A stretch of 8,880 bases of DNA from Deltaproteobacteria bacterium GWA2_55_10 (GCA_001797415.1 MGPL01000051.1:1-8880), one strand, 5' to 3'; positions 1-5,597 are shown, counted from the stretch's first letter. Notes: generated by a model from the sequence alone, not told the origin. Program-made: numbers and translations.

Positions 1-54
1 GATACCGGCCTGGGTATCCTTGAGCGCACAGAGTCCGAGGAAGAGGAATTCTAA
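1..54 (+). CDS. C-terminal tail of an unidentified protein (partial)
   Basis: Frame 1 is open from the left edge to a TAA at 52-54 and gives 17 residues ending in an acidic tail (ESEEEEF). It is the only sensible coding reading here because a rho-independent terminator follows 27 bases later. The start lies outside the window. Too little is visible to name the product; acidic C-termini of this kind occur in many unrelated proteins. Confidence 0.55.
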   Translation, partial: DTGLGILERTESEEEEF

Positions 55-78
55 CGCGGCTTCCAGACTGAATCATCC

Positions 79-112
79 AAGAGCCGGGCCTGAGGCCCGG
101 CTCTTTGTTTTT
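79..112 (+). terminator. Rho-independent terminator after the upstream gene
   Basis: A perfect GC-rich stem, AAGAGCCGGGCC (79-90) pairing with GGCCCGGCTCTT (94-105), closes a three-base loop (TGA) and is followed by a T-rich tract to 112. It ends the partial gene at 1-54 and insulates apbE, which starts 43 bases later. Confidence 0.9.
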
Positions 113-154
113 GAGCGGCCTGAATTGCCCATAATATCTGCAAGCTAAAACACA

Positions 155-1171
155 ATGCCTAAACAACGGTTCTCTACCTACATAATTATCTCCGCCTCGG
201 TCATCACCCTCCTCGCGGCCGCGTACTTCATCAACTCGCGCAAGCCAACGGAAAGCGTCAACTACACCAGATCAGCGATGGGCACTGTCGTCGAGCTTAC
301 GCTCATGAAAGGCGACCAGACCAGGTACGACGAGGCTGCCGAGGCCGCCTTTGCCGAGATAGAGAGGCTCGAAGCGCTCTTGAGCTCGTACAGGCCGGAG
401 AGCGACCTCTCGAGGATAAACCGGAGCGCCGGAGAGGCGACGGTCGAGGTAGCGCCTGAGGTCATAGCTGCCGTAAAGGCAGGGCTCAAGGTCTCTCTAC
501 TCTCAAGCGGCGCGTTTGACCCGACCGTCGGCGTGCTCGCAGGCGTCTGGGGCCCCTCAGGCGAAAAAGGGATAGTGCCTTCACAGGATGATCTGCAAAG
601 GCTACTGCCCCTTGTCGATTACAGGGGCGTCGTCGTGGACGAGGCAGCGGGCAAGGCCGGCCTCGCCAAGCGCGGCATGGCGTTAAACCTGGGCGGCGTG
701 GCCAAAGGCTACATAGCAGGCAGGGCTGCTGAGGTACTGAAGGCGCACGGCGTAAGGCGCGGCATAGTGCATGCCGGTGGCGATATGTTCGTATTCCAGG
801 AGGGCCGCGAGGAGCCCTTTACCATAGGCATCCAGCACCCGAGAAAAAAAGGGGGGCTGCTCGGAGAGGCATACGTATATAACGGCGCTGTCCCGACCTC
901 GGGCGATTACGAGAGGTACTTTGAAAAGGACGGCGTCAGATACCACCATATACTCGACCCGAAGACCGGCTTTCCGGCTCAAGGGACTCAGAGCGTCACC
1001 CTTGTGGCCCAGGCCCCGGCCATGGCCGACGCGCTCTCTACAGCCGTATTCGTGATGGGGCCGGTGAAGGGGATGGAGCTCGTAGAAAGGCTCGAAGGGG
1101 TCGAAGGCGTCATAGTGGACGGGGACGGGAATGTTAAAGTCTCAAGCGGGTTCGAGGGGAAGATATACTGA
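155..1171 (+). CDS. apbE: FAD:protein FMN transferase (ApbE family), membrane-anchored
   Basis: Family role: ApbE transfers FMN from FAD to a Thr or Ser of a target protein on the periplasmic side; known targets include RnfG/RnfD and NqrB/NqrC. The 338-aa length is normal. Residues 9-26 form one hydrophobic segment without an obvious lipobox cysteine, so an uncleaved inner-membrane anchor or a signal peptide is likely. Family motifs occur in order: MGTVVELTL (42-50), LSSYRPESDLSRIN (76-89), GAFDPTVG (119-126), LNLGGVAKGYIAGRA (177-191), HAGGD (206-210), TSGDYERYF (248-256), HHILDPKTG (264-272) and ADALST (291-296). No target flavoprotein is encoded in the window, so the substrate is unknown. 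The ATG at 155 is chosen because it is followed directly by the hydrophobic segment; the Shine-Dalgarno sequence upstream is weak or absent. It is probably transcribed alone, between a terminator and a repeat. Confidence 0.95.
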   Translation: MPKQRFSTYIIISASVITLLAAAYFINSRKPTESVNYTRSAMGTVVELTLMKGDQTRYDEAAEAAFAEIERLEALLSSYRPESDLSRINRSAGEATVEVAPEVIAAVKAGLKVSLLSSGAFDPTVGVLAGVWGPSGEKGIVPSQDDLQRLLPLVDYRGVVVDEAAGKAGLAKRGMALNLGGVAKGYIAGRAAEVLKAHGVRRGIVHAGGDMFVFQEGREEPFTIGIQHPRKKGGLLGEAYVYNGAVPTSGDYERYFEKDGVRYHHILDPKTGFPAQGTQSVTLVAQAPAMADALSTAVFVMGPVKGMELVERLEGVEGVIVDGDGNVKVSSGFEGKIY

Positions 1172-1200
1172 CGGGCCGGTGTAGTAAGCAGCCATTCCGT

Positions 1201-1274
1201 CTGTCATCGCGAGCCGCAGGCGAAGCAATCTCATCTTTTCAGATTGCGCGCCGCTTCGCTCCTCGCAATGACAG
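1201..1274. repeat. REP-like palindromic repeat, family 1, copy 1
   Basis: Outer arms CTGTCATCGCGAG (1201-1213) and CTCGCAATGACAG (1262-1274) are complementary at 12 of 13 positions. Inner arms GCAATCT (1225-1231) and AGATTGC (1241-1247) are perfect, and the GCGAAGC / GCTTCGC stretches between them also pair. A related copy lies at 7063-7132. It fills the gap between the convergent 3' ends of apbE and mltG. The GTCATTGCGAG...CTCGCAATGAC type is a widespread bacterial intergenic repeat. It has no T-tract, so it is not a canonical terminator, although the hairpin could protect mRNA ends. Confidence 0.85.
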
Positions 1275-1306
1275 AAAAAAATGATTCTGAGAAGTGCCTC
1301 CCTTAC

Positions 1307-2365
1307 TTACTTACTTCCTTCCGGCGTCTTTTCCTGGGCTACCTCCTGCACCTTCGCCTCCGCCTTCACGGCCTTTGCCTGCCTCTGGAACTCCTCGACA
1401 GCCTCGTTATGCTCCTTTAGGGTCCTTGAGAACTGGTGCGTGCCGTCGTTCCGGGAAACAAAGTAGATATAGTCCGCCTTGGCGGGCCTCAGCGCCGCGC
1501 CTATCGACTCTTTCCCGGGGTTGGCTATGGGCCCGGGCGGCAGGCCGTAGATCACGTATGTATTATAGGGCGACCTTATAGAGAGGTGCCTCCTGGTGAT
1601 ATTGCCGTCAAAACCGGCTATGCCGTAGATGACCGTCGGGTCGCTCTGGAGCTTTATCCCCTTCCTGAGCCTGTTGTGGAATACGGACGATATTATCTCG
1701 CGCTCGGCTGGCGCGCCGGTCTCCTTCTCTATAATCGAGGCGAGTGTCACTACCTTGCGCATGGACATTCTCCTGGCCCTGGCCTCGCCCTCGTATTCGG
1801 AGTAGACCTTTTTGAAGTTCTCGACCATCCGGGCTATCATCTCGTCCGGCGCCGTGCCCCTGGTGAACTCGTAGGTATCCGGGAAGAGATAGCCTTCGAG
1901 CGTGGGCCCCTCTACGCCCAGGGACTCGGCGAGCTCAGGGTCAAGGGCCCTCGCAACAAAGACATCCGGCTCTACAAGCCCGGCGGATTTCAGCGCCGCG
2001 GCTATCTCGCGGACGTTGTAGCCCTCGGGTATGGTGACGAAGTACCTCTTTATCTTTCCCTTTACGAGCTGCTCGAGCACCTCGATCGGGGTCATGTTGG
2101 TGGTGAACTCGTACTCCCCGGCCTTGACCTTCTTGTACGCGCCCAGGATGCGCGCCGCGAGGCCGAAGCTCTCCGCGTCCCGCACTACCCCTGCCTTCTC
2201 CAGGTCCTCGGCTATGAGTCTGAAGCTCATGCCGCGCTCGATGGAAACGGTCTTTAATACCCTTTCATCCGAAGGAGGGGTATAAAAGGTTATATAGAGG
2301 TGCGTGGCAGCCAGGAGGAGCCCCACTACAAGAACGATTATTAGTGTCTCTATGTGTTTACGCAT
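1307..2365 (-). CDS. mltG: Endolytic murein transglycosylase MltG (YceG-like)
   Basis: MltG cleaves nascent peptidoglycan strands in the periplasm next to the inner membrane and is thought to set glycan chain termination. The 352-aa length matches the family. There is a short cytoplasmic N-terminus, one membrane anchor (residues 8-28), then a LysM-like region (about 37-110). The catalytic YceG domain carries TIPEGYNVREIA (111-122), LEGYLFPDTYEF (156-167), ASIIEKETG (209-217, which holds the catalytic Glu), HNRLRKGIKLQSDPTVIYG (230-248) and YGLPPGPIANPG (273-284). The C-terminal tail (about 325-352) is rich in K, A and E and probably disordered. ruvX lies upstream on the same strand, a common pairing. 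The ATG at 2365 sits only 8 bases from an inverted-repeat element and has no recognisable Shine-Dalgarno sequence. The stop overlaps a short (TTAC)3 run. Confidence 0.97.
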   Translation of the reverse strand: MRKHIETLIIVLVVGLLLAATHLYITFYTPPSDERVLKTVSIERGMSFRLIAEDLEKAGVVRDAESFGLAARILGAYKKVKAGEYEFTTNMTPIEVLEQLVKGKIKRYFVTIPEGYNVREIAAALKSAGLVEPDVFVARALDPELAESLGVEGPTLEGYLFPDTYEFTRGTAPDEMIARMVENFKKVYSEYEGEARARRMSMRKVVTLASIIEKETGAPAEREIISSVFHNRLRKGIKLQSDPTVIYGIAGFDGNITRRHLSIRSPYNTYVIYGLPPGPIANPGKESIGAALRPAKADYIYFVSRNDGTHQFSRTLKEHNEAVEEFQRQAKAVKAEAKVQEVAQEKTPEGSK

Positions 2366-2373
2366 GGGATTGC

Positions 2374-2501
2374 GGGCTGCTGAAAAAATCTATATCTGCT
2401 TGTCAAGTCACTCGTCACTGCGGCGTACGTGAAGAGTACGCCTCATTCCTCGCTCCCCGATTTAACCGGGGCCTCGCATATGGAACTTTTTGAGCAGCCT
2501 G
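2374..2501. repeat. MITE-like inverted-repeat element, copy A, between ruvX and mltG
   Basis: The left end GGGCTGCTGAAAAA (2374-2387) and right end TTTTTGAGCAGCCTG (2487-2501) are inverted repeats of the type GGCTGCT[G/C]AAAAA. The core holds GGCGTAC (2422-2428) and GTACGCC (2436-2442), which can pair, and is nearly identical to the element at 7923-8039 over CTGCG.CGTAC.TGAAGAG, TACGCCTCATTCCTCG and GCCTCGCATATGGA. Copy A carries 18 extra bases (2453-2470) where copy B has two. No ORF of note is inside. It separates two genes that are usually adjacent. Confidence 0.85.
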
Positions 2502-2527
2502 AAAAAATCGGAGTTATAAACCCCCTT

Positions 2528-2950
2528 TTATTCAGCTCTCTTTCTCAAGCTATCCAGATAGCCCTGCAGGATATACGATGCCGCAAGCTTATCGACTACT
2601 TCTTTTCTCCGGGCCCTGGACATATCATTCTCTATGAGAAGCCTTTCCACGGCCGCGGTGGAGAGCCTCTCGTCCCAGGTCTCGACGGGTAATTCTGTTG
2701 CCTTCCCGAGCTTGTCAAGGAACTTCAACACAAATTCGGTCTGGGGGCTCGAGCTGCCGTCCATCTTGAGGGGCAGCCCGGCTATTATCTTTTCCGCCGC
2801 ATTCTCTCTGGCTATATTGAGGACCTCTTCGATGTCCCTGGAGAGCATGGTCCTTTTAATGGTGGTAATGGGCTGCGCGATAAGGCCGTCGGGGTCGCTC
2901 AGCGCAACTCCGATGGTCTTTCTCCCTATGTCCAGGCCCACTATCCTCAT
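2528..2950 (-). CDS. ruvX: RuvX/YqgF family RNase H-fold nuclease (putative pre-16S rRNA nuclease)
   Basis: E. coli YqgF is implicated in 5'-end maturation of 16S rRNA; other members have been proposed as Holliday-junction resolvases, so the exact substrate here is not settled. The ATG at 2950 gives 140 residues, the usual family size. Visible elements are GLDIGRKTIGVALSDP (5-20, with acidic D7), a central AEKIIAGLPLKMDGS strand-loop, the ETWDERLST motif, and a C-terminal DKLAASYILQGYL helix with the third conserved Asp. A GTG at 2986 would add 12 residues, but it lies upstream of the likely -10 box, and family members begin at MRI-GLD. It is divergent from the tRNA gene and upstream of mltG on the same strand. 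Confidence 0.95.
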   Translation of the reverse strand: MRIVGLDIGRKTIGVALSDPDGLIAQPITTIKRTMLSRDIEEVLNIARENAAEKIIAGLPLKMDGSSSPQTEFVLKFLDKLGKATELPVETWDERLSTAAVERLLIENDMSRARRKEVVDKLAASYILQGYLDSLRKRAE

Positions 2951-2966
2951 TATTATATTTAAAGAA

Positions 2967-2996
2967 AATATACCCTTTAAGGGCACATCTCTTCAA
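2967..2996 (-). promoter_or_regulatory. Candidate sigma-70 promoter for ruvX(-mltG)
   Basis: Read on the minus strand, TTGAAG (2996-2991) and TATATT (2972-2967) are separated by 18 bases. This predicts transcription starting near 2960 and a leader of only about 10 bases before the ATG at 2950. It supports the ATG over the upstream GTG. The match is moderate and no Shine-Dalgarno sequence is present in the short leader. Confidence 0.4.
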
Positions 2997-3004
2997 GGTA
3001 ATTC

Positions 3005-3034
3005 TTGACTGGCACAGGCTTATGCCTGTAGAAT
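3005..3034 (+). promoter_or_regulatory. Sigma-70 promoter of tRNA-Val
   Basis: TTGACT (3005-3010) and TAGAAT (3029-3034), each 5 of 6 to consensus, are separated by 18 bases. The predicted start, near 3041, is about 12 bases before the mature tRNA 5' end. The spacer contains a perfect inverted repeat, ACAGGC (3014-3019) and GCCTGT (3024-3029), which overlaps the first base of the -10 box. Confidence 0.75.
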
Positions 3035-3052
3035 ATATGTTCATTTCAAGCC

Positions 3053-3127
3053 GGGCGGTTAACTCAGCGGCAGAGTGCCACCTTCACACGGTGGAAGTCA
3101 CAGGTTCAAATCCTGTACCGCCCACCA
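3053..3127 (+). tRNA. tRNA-Val (anticodon CAC), CCA encoded
   Basis: A complete cloverleaf can be drawn by hand. The acceptor GGGCGGT (3053-3059) pairs with ACCGCCC (3117-3123). The D stem is ACTC/GAGT and the anticodon stem CCACC/GGTGG encloses loop TTCACAC, giving anticodon CAC, which reads GTG valine codons. The variable loop is AAGTC, and the T arm is ACAGG-TTCAAAT-CCTGT. The discriminator base is A and the CCA end is encoded in the DNA. It lies 103 bases from ruvX, divergently, and upstream of a phage-type regulator. I saw no duplicated 3' end that would mark an integrated element. Confidence 0.97.
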
Positions 3128-3226
3128 TCTACTTAAAGGCCCAATATTCAAGACGTTTTTATTCAAAGGGGGCAGATTCAGGCCAGCTCTGTTTAGAATT
3201 ATTTCAGGAAAGTAATATTTATCAAA

Positions 3227-3277
3227 CCTGTTGACAGGATTTTTCAAAAGGTCTATAATCAGTTGAATTATCAATTG
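3227..3277. promoter_or_regulatory. Candidate operator palindromes over the regulator promoter
   Basis: CCTGTTGACAGG (3227-3238) has perfect five-base arms and overlaps the whole -35 box. Just after the -10 box, TTGAATTATCAA (3263-3274) has TTGA/TCAA arms, and TCAGTTG (3259-3265) and TCAATTG (3271-3277) form a direct repeat 12 bases apart. Symmetric sites at these positions fit repressor binding, plausibly by the CI-like protein encoded downstream. No binding evidence exists in the sequence itself, and short AT-rich palindromes arise by chance. Confidence 0.4.
3231..3259 (+). promoter_or_regulatory. Consensus sigma-70 promoter of the HTH regulator
   Basis: TTGACA (3231-3236) and TATAAT (3254-3259) both match consensus in all six positions, with the optimal 17-base spacer. 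The sequence upstream (about 3190-3226) is AT-rich and could act as an UP element. Predicted transcription begins near 3266 and runs into the CI-like gene at 3460. A promoter this strong beside a repressor-type gene is usually held down by an operator. Confidence 0.9.
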
Positions 3278-3459
3278 GGCCGCTGAGATAGCTTAACACC
3301 GGGTGAGAAAGCCATAAGCCAGTCCTATTCGCTGATTTTCTTAAGTCATACCGCTCTCCTTCTGCGCGAATACTTCCTGTTTCTCCCTGGGTTCCAAATC
3401 AATCAGTTTCATCTGGAATTTAGCTTCAAAGAAGAAAGATAAAAAGAAAGGGGAATTAA
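3266..3459 (+). other. Long untranslated leader of the HTH regulator, possibly structured
   Basis: About 194 bases separate the predicted transcription start from the ATG at 3460. There is no ATG in this stretch and no ORF of note. Possible helices are GCTTA (3291-3295) with TAAGC (3315-3319), and TATTCGC (3326-3332) with GCGAATA (3366-3372). It ends in a purine-rich run with a strong Shine-Dalgarno sequence, AAAGGGG (3447-3453). I could not match it to a known riboswitch class by eye. The part 3128-3226, before the promoter, shows nothing but an AT-rich tRNA trailer. Confidence 0.45.
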
Positions 3460-3948
3460 ATGGGAGTAAGTTATTCCGATATCATCGAGAGGATGAGGTG
3501 GGCCGGTAAGCTCAAAAACGACTCCGCCGTTGCGCGCGTCCTTGGCGTAACCCCTCAGGCGCTTTCTAATTATAAGAAACGGGGCGAGATGCCCACGGAC
3601 CTGGTGCTCCGCTTCGCAAATATCTACGGCCTTTCAGTAGATTGGCTCATCTCAGGCGAAGGCGAGATGTACAGGCCGGGCAAGGGCGGCGAATTCGAGA
3701 GAAAGGGTTACATGATGGCCGCTGAAGAGACCTCGGCCTATGGCAAGGAGTTCACCAGGCCGACGGACTTCAGCTCTCTAAGCCCTGACGAGATAATCTA
3801 CGTTGGAAAGCTCCTCAAGATCCTGAGAAGCCAGAACAAGAGCACGGCCGCTGCCATCAAGTACAGCGTCGATGCCTTCCTCAAGGCATCTGAGCTGCCG
3901 GTCGAGCAGTACGACACAGAGAAGGAAGCCGCTGGAAAAGGCCGCTAA
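3460..3948 (+). CDS. Phage CI repressor-type helix-turn-helix regulator, no peptidase domain
   Basis: This 162-aa protein begins with a lambda-repressor-like HTH of the Phage_CI_repr type. DSAVARVLGVTPQALSNYKKRG (21-42) forms the helix-turn-helix, and PTDLVLRFANIYGLSVDWLISGEGEMYR (45-72) is the typical family ending. The rest lacks an S24/LexA autocleavage domain (no SNG motif or catalytic Ser-Lys pair), so control by RecA-driven self-cleavage is unlikely. The C-terminal part has a helical stretch, SPDEIIYVGKLLKILRSQNK (108-127), that could mediate oligomerisation, then a charged tail. The start is fixed by AAAGGGG six bases upstream. It has its own consensus promoter and terminator, so it is a single-gene unit. 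No phage genes surround it, so it may be a domesticated regulator. Its targets are unknown; its own promoter is the obvious candidate. Confidence 0.85.
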   Translation: MGVSYSDIIERMRWAGKLKNDSAVARVLGVTPQALSNYKKRGEMPTDLVLRFANIYGLSVDWLISGEGEMYRPGKGGEFERKGYMMAAEETSAYGKEFTRPTDFSSLSPDEIIYVGKLLKILRSQNKSTAAAIKYSVDAFLKASELPVEQYDTEKEAAGKGR

Positions 3949-3968
3949 GGGCCCTCCCGTTACAGGTC

Positions 3969-4004
3969 AAAAGCCGCACCCCTGCAAAGGGATGCGGCTT
4001 TTTG
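3969..4004 (+). terminator. Rho-independent terminator of the HTH regulator
   Basis: AAAAGCCGCACCC (3969-3981) pairs with GGGATGCGGCTTTT (3989-4002) apart from one C/A mismatch. The stem ends in a run of five T (3999-4003). It separates the regulator from the ubi genes, so the ubi operon needs its own promoter or read-through. Confidence 0.88.
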
Positions 4005-4013
4005 CATTTAGCC

Positions 4014-4048
4014 GGGCTGCTGAAAACATCGGAGTTTTTAGCAAGCTG
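4014..4048. repeat. Collapsed inverted-repeat remnant, copy C, upstream of ubiC
   Basis: GGGCTGCTGAAAACATC (4014-4030) matches the left end of copy A (2374-2390) at 16 of 17 positions. It is joined almost directly to GGAGTTTTTAGCAAGCTG (4031-4048), which resembles the right end GGAGCTTTTTGAGCAGCCTG of copies A and B. The two ends can form a hairpin. It looks like an element whose middle was lost. It lies between the terminator at 4004 and the ubiC start at 4064. Confidence 0.6.
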
Positions 4049-4063
4049 TCAGGTGCCCCTCAA

Positions 4064-4717
4064 ATGGCGGTACCCCGTTCTATTGACCAAAAGGCCCTCT
4101 ATATGGTAATTTTACCCGTTATGGCAACAGGTTTCTCATACACGCTTATAAAGGATTGGACAGACGCGCTCGAGGCGCGCCACATTCCTCTTTTGGAGGG
4201 GCTTCTGCCTCATCAGCTCCTGCTCCTTTTCTCGGAGGGCTCGATGACGACAGAGCTCGAGCTCCTCTCAGATGGGCGGGTCGAGGCTGAGATACGCTTC
4301 AACGGCCCCACTGCCTTATCTGCAGCAGAGGCGGATTTCCTGGGCGCAAGGCCTGGCAACGACGCCATCGAAAGAGAGGTCTGGCTGAACGCCGGCGAAA
4401 AGAGGCTTCTCTATGCGCGCACTCTCATACCAGTGAACATGATAGACCGCTTTGTCAAGGCCGCGCTCGACGAAAAGGGCTCTGAACCATTGGGCCGCGT
4501 TCTCTCATCCAACGGAGTACTCTTTGCCAAGGAGCGCCTTGAGATAGGCATAGTGCGCTGCCCCGCGGCATCGAAAGACCTGAACCTGCCTGAGCAGACG
4601 CCCCTTTTCGCGAGGAGGTATATCCTTTTCAACAGGGGCGCTCACGGCTGGATAATAAAGGCGGCCGTGACAGAGATATTCAGCCCAGAGCTCATCGGCG
4701 CAGGGATCCGTAATTAA
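4064..4717 (+). CDS. ubiC: Chorismate lyase-like protein (UbiC family)
   Basis: Chorismate lyase removes pyruvate from chorismate to give 4-hydroxybenzoate, the head-group precursor for ubiquinone. Compared with E. coli UbiC (165 aa) the core motifs recur in order: LLFSEGSMTTELE (54-66), IEREVWL (102-108, R104 at the place of the substrate-binding Arg), YARTLIP (117-123, R119), PLGRVL (142-147), FARRYILF (182-189) and AVTEIFSPE (201-209, with E204 in the place of the active-site Glu). At 217 aa it is longer than E. coli UbiC, mostly at the N-terminus. The ATG at 4064 is preferred because AGGTG lies eight bases upstream; ATGs at 4102 and 4120 are possible and would give 204 or 198 aa. The reading frame stays open back to 3872, but that part overlaps the regulator and its terminator. 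The stop abuts the ubiA start. Overall divergence is high, so the call rests on motifs and context. Confidence 0.85.
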   Translation: MAVPRSIDQKALYMVILPVMATGFSYTLIKDWTDALEARHIPLLEGLLPHQLLLLFSEGSMTTELELLSDGRVEAEIRFNGPTALSAAEADFLGARPGNDAIEREVWLNAGEKRLLYARTLIPVNMIDRFVKAALDEKGSEPLGRVLSSNGVLFAKERLEIGIVRCPAASKDLNLPEQTPLFARRYILFNRGAHGWIIKAAVTEIFSPELIGAGIRN

Positions 4718-5590
4718 ATGGTTTCCGCGCTCTCAATACATAAGCTCCGGGCAATATCCGACCTCATGAGGCTACCGAGGCAGCAGGGCACGCTTCTTCT
4801 ACTCTGGCCCACGCTCTGGTCCCTTTTCATTGCCGCTGACGGAAGGCCGGACTTCAATATACTCGCAATCTTCGTGGCAGGGACCTTTCTAATGAGGAGC
4901 GCGGGCTGCATCATGAACGACATAGCAGACAGGGGCTTTGACCCCCATGTCGAAAGGACCAAAGACAGGCCGCTGGCGAACAAGAGGCTCAATGTAATAG
5001 AGGCGATCATTGTGATGACCGCCCTCTCGGCTGCGGCGTTCGCGCTGGTGCTGCAGCTCAACAGGCTCACGATAATGCTCTCTTTCGTGGGAATTGCGCT
5101 CGCGGCAATCTATCCATTTGTAAAACGCTTCAGCCACTTTCCTCAGGTCGTCCTTGGCATGGCGTTCGGCTGGGGCGCTGTCATGGCGTGGAGCGCGGTT
5201 CGCGATGAGATAAGCCTTGTGCCGATACTGATATTCCTGGCAAACATTTTCTGGGCAACCGCCTATGACACCATATACGCGCTCATGGACAAGGACGACG
5301 ACCTGAGGATAGGAGTGAAATCGACCGCCATATTCTTCGGCAGCTCTGTCTATAAGGCGCTATCGGTCTGCTACATCTGCTTTGCCGTCCTGCTCGGCGG
5401 AGCTGCCTCCCTGATGGCGCTCGGCCCTGTATTCTGGGCGGGGCTTGCGATAACGCTCCTGCTCCTGCTTGCGGTCGTGGCAAAGGTAAAGAAGAACCCG
5501 ACAAGGCAGACGGCATTCAAGGGCTTTGAGGCGAACGCCCTGCTGGGAGGGATAATCCTCCTCTTTATTTCAATCGACATGAACCTGTGA
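4718..5590 (+). CDS. ubiA: 4-hydroxybenzoate polyprenyltransferase (UbiA)
   Basis: UbiA is an integral membrane enzyme that attaches a polyprenyl chain to 4-hydroxybenzoate. At 290 aa it has the family length and several hydrophobic helices. Both Asp-rich motifs that bind Mg-diphosphate are intact: NDIADRGFD (67-75) followed by H77, R80 and RPLA (84-87), and YDTIYALMDKDDD (183-195) followed by IGVKSTAIFFG (198-208). The second motif nearly copies the E. coli UbiA form (YDTQYAMVDRDDD), which favours 4-hydroxybenzoate over the MenA, chlorophyll or heme O branches. The ATG follows the ubiC stop directly, so translational coupling is likely. Chain length cannot be read from this gene. Confidence 0.96.
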   Translation: MVSALSIHKLRAISDLMRLPRQQGTLLLLWPTLWSLFIAADGRPDFNILAIFVAGTFLMRSAGCIMNDIADRGFDPHVERTKDRPLANKRLNVIEAIIVMTALSAAAFALVLQLNRLTIMLSFVGIALAAIYPFVKRFSHFPQVVLGMAFGWGAVMAWSAVRDEISLVPILIFLANIFWATAYDTIYALMDKDDDLRIGVKSTAIFFGSSVYKALSVCYICFAVLLGGAASLMALGPVFWAGLAITLLLLLAVVAKVKKNPTRQTAFKGFEANALLGGIILLFISIDMNL

Positions 5591-5597
5591 GACTGAG

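Noticed and set aside
111..137. Promoter for apbE (TTGAGC and TAATAT)
   Set aside because: The spacer is only 15 bases and the first box overlaps the terminator T-tract, so I do not list it as a feature.
1303..1314. (TTAC)3 microrepeat at the mltG stop as a phase-variation tract
   Set aside because: Only three units, at the very end of the gene; too short to slip often and with no functional consequence visible.
1436..2257. Plus-strand ORF of 273 codons antisense to mltG
   Set aside because: It lies fully opposite a well-conserved gene, its product is rich in G, R and Y with no recognisable domain, and it has no ribosome site. It is a typical GC-rich shadow frame.
2951..2986. GTG start at 2986 for ruvX
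   Set aside because: It lies upstream of the probable -10 box, its Shine-Dalgarno spacing is too short, and RuvX proteins begin at the MRI-GLD strand.
3128..3460. Known riboswitch (c-di-GMP, cobalamin, fluoride, ZTP and similar) in the regulator leader
   Set aside because: None of the conserved cores I know could be found; kept only as an unassigned leader.
3872..4063. Longer ubiC starting at 3872
   Set aside because: The extra 64 residues overlap the regulator gene in another frame and run through its terminator and the copy C repeat; no family similarity is visible there.
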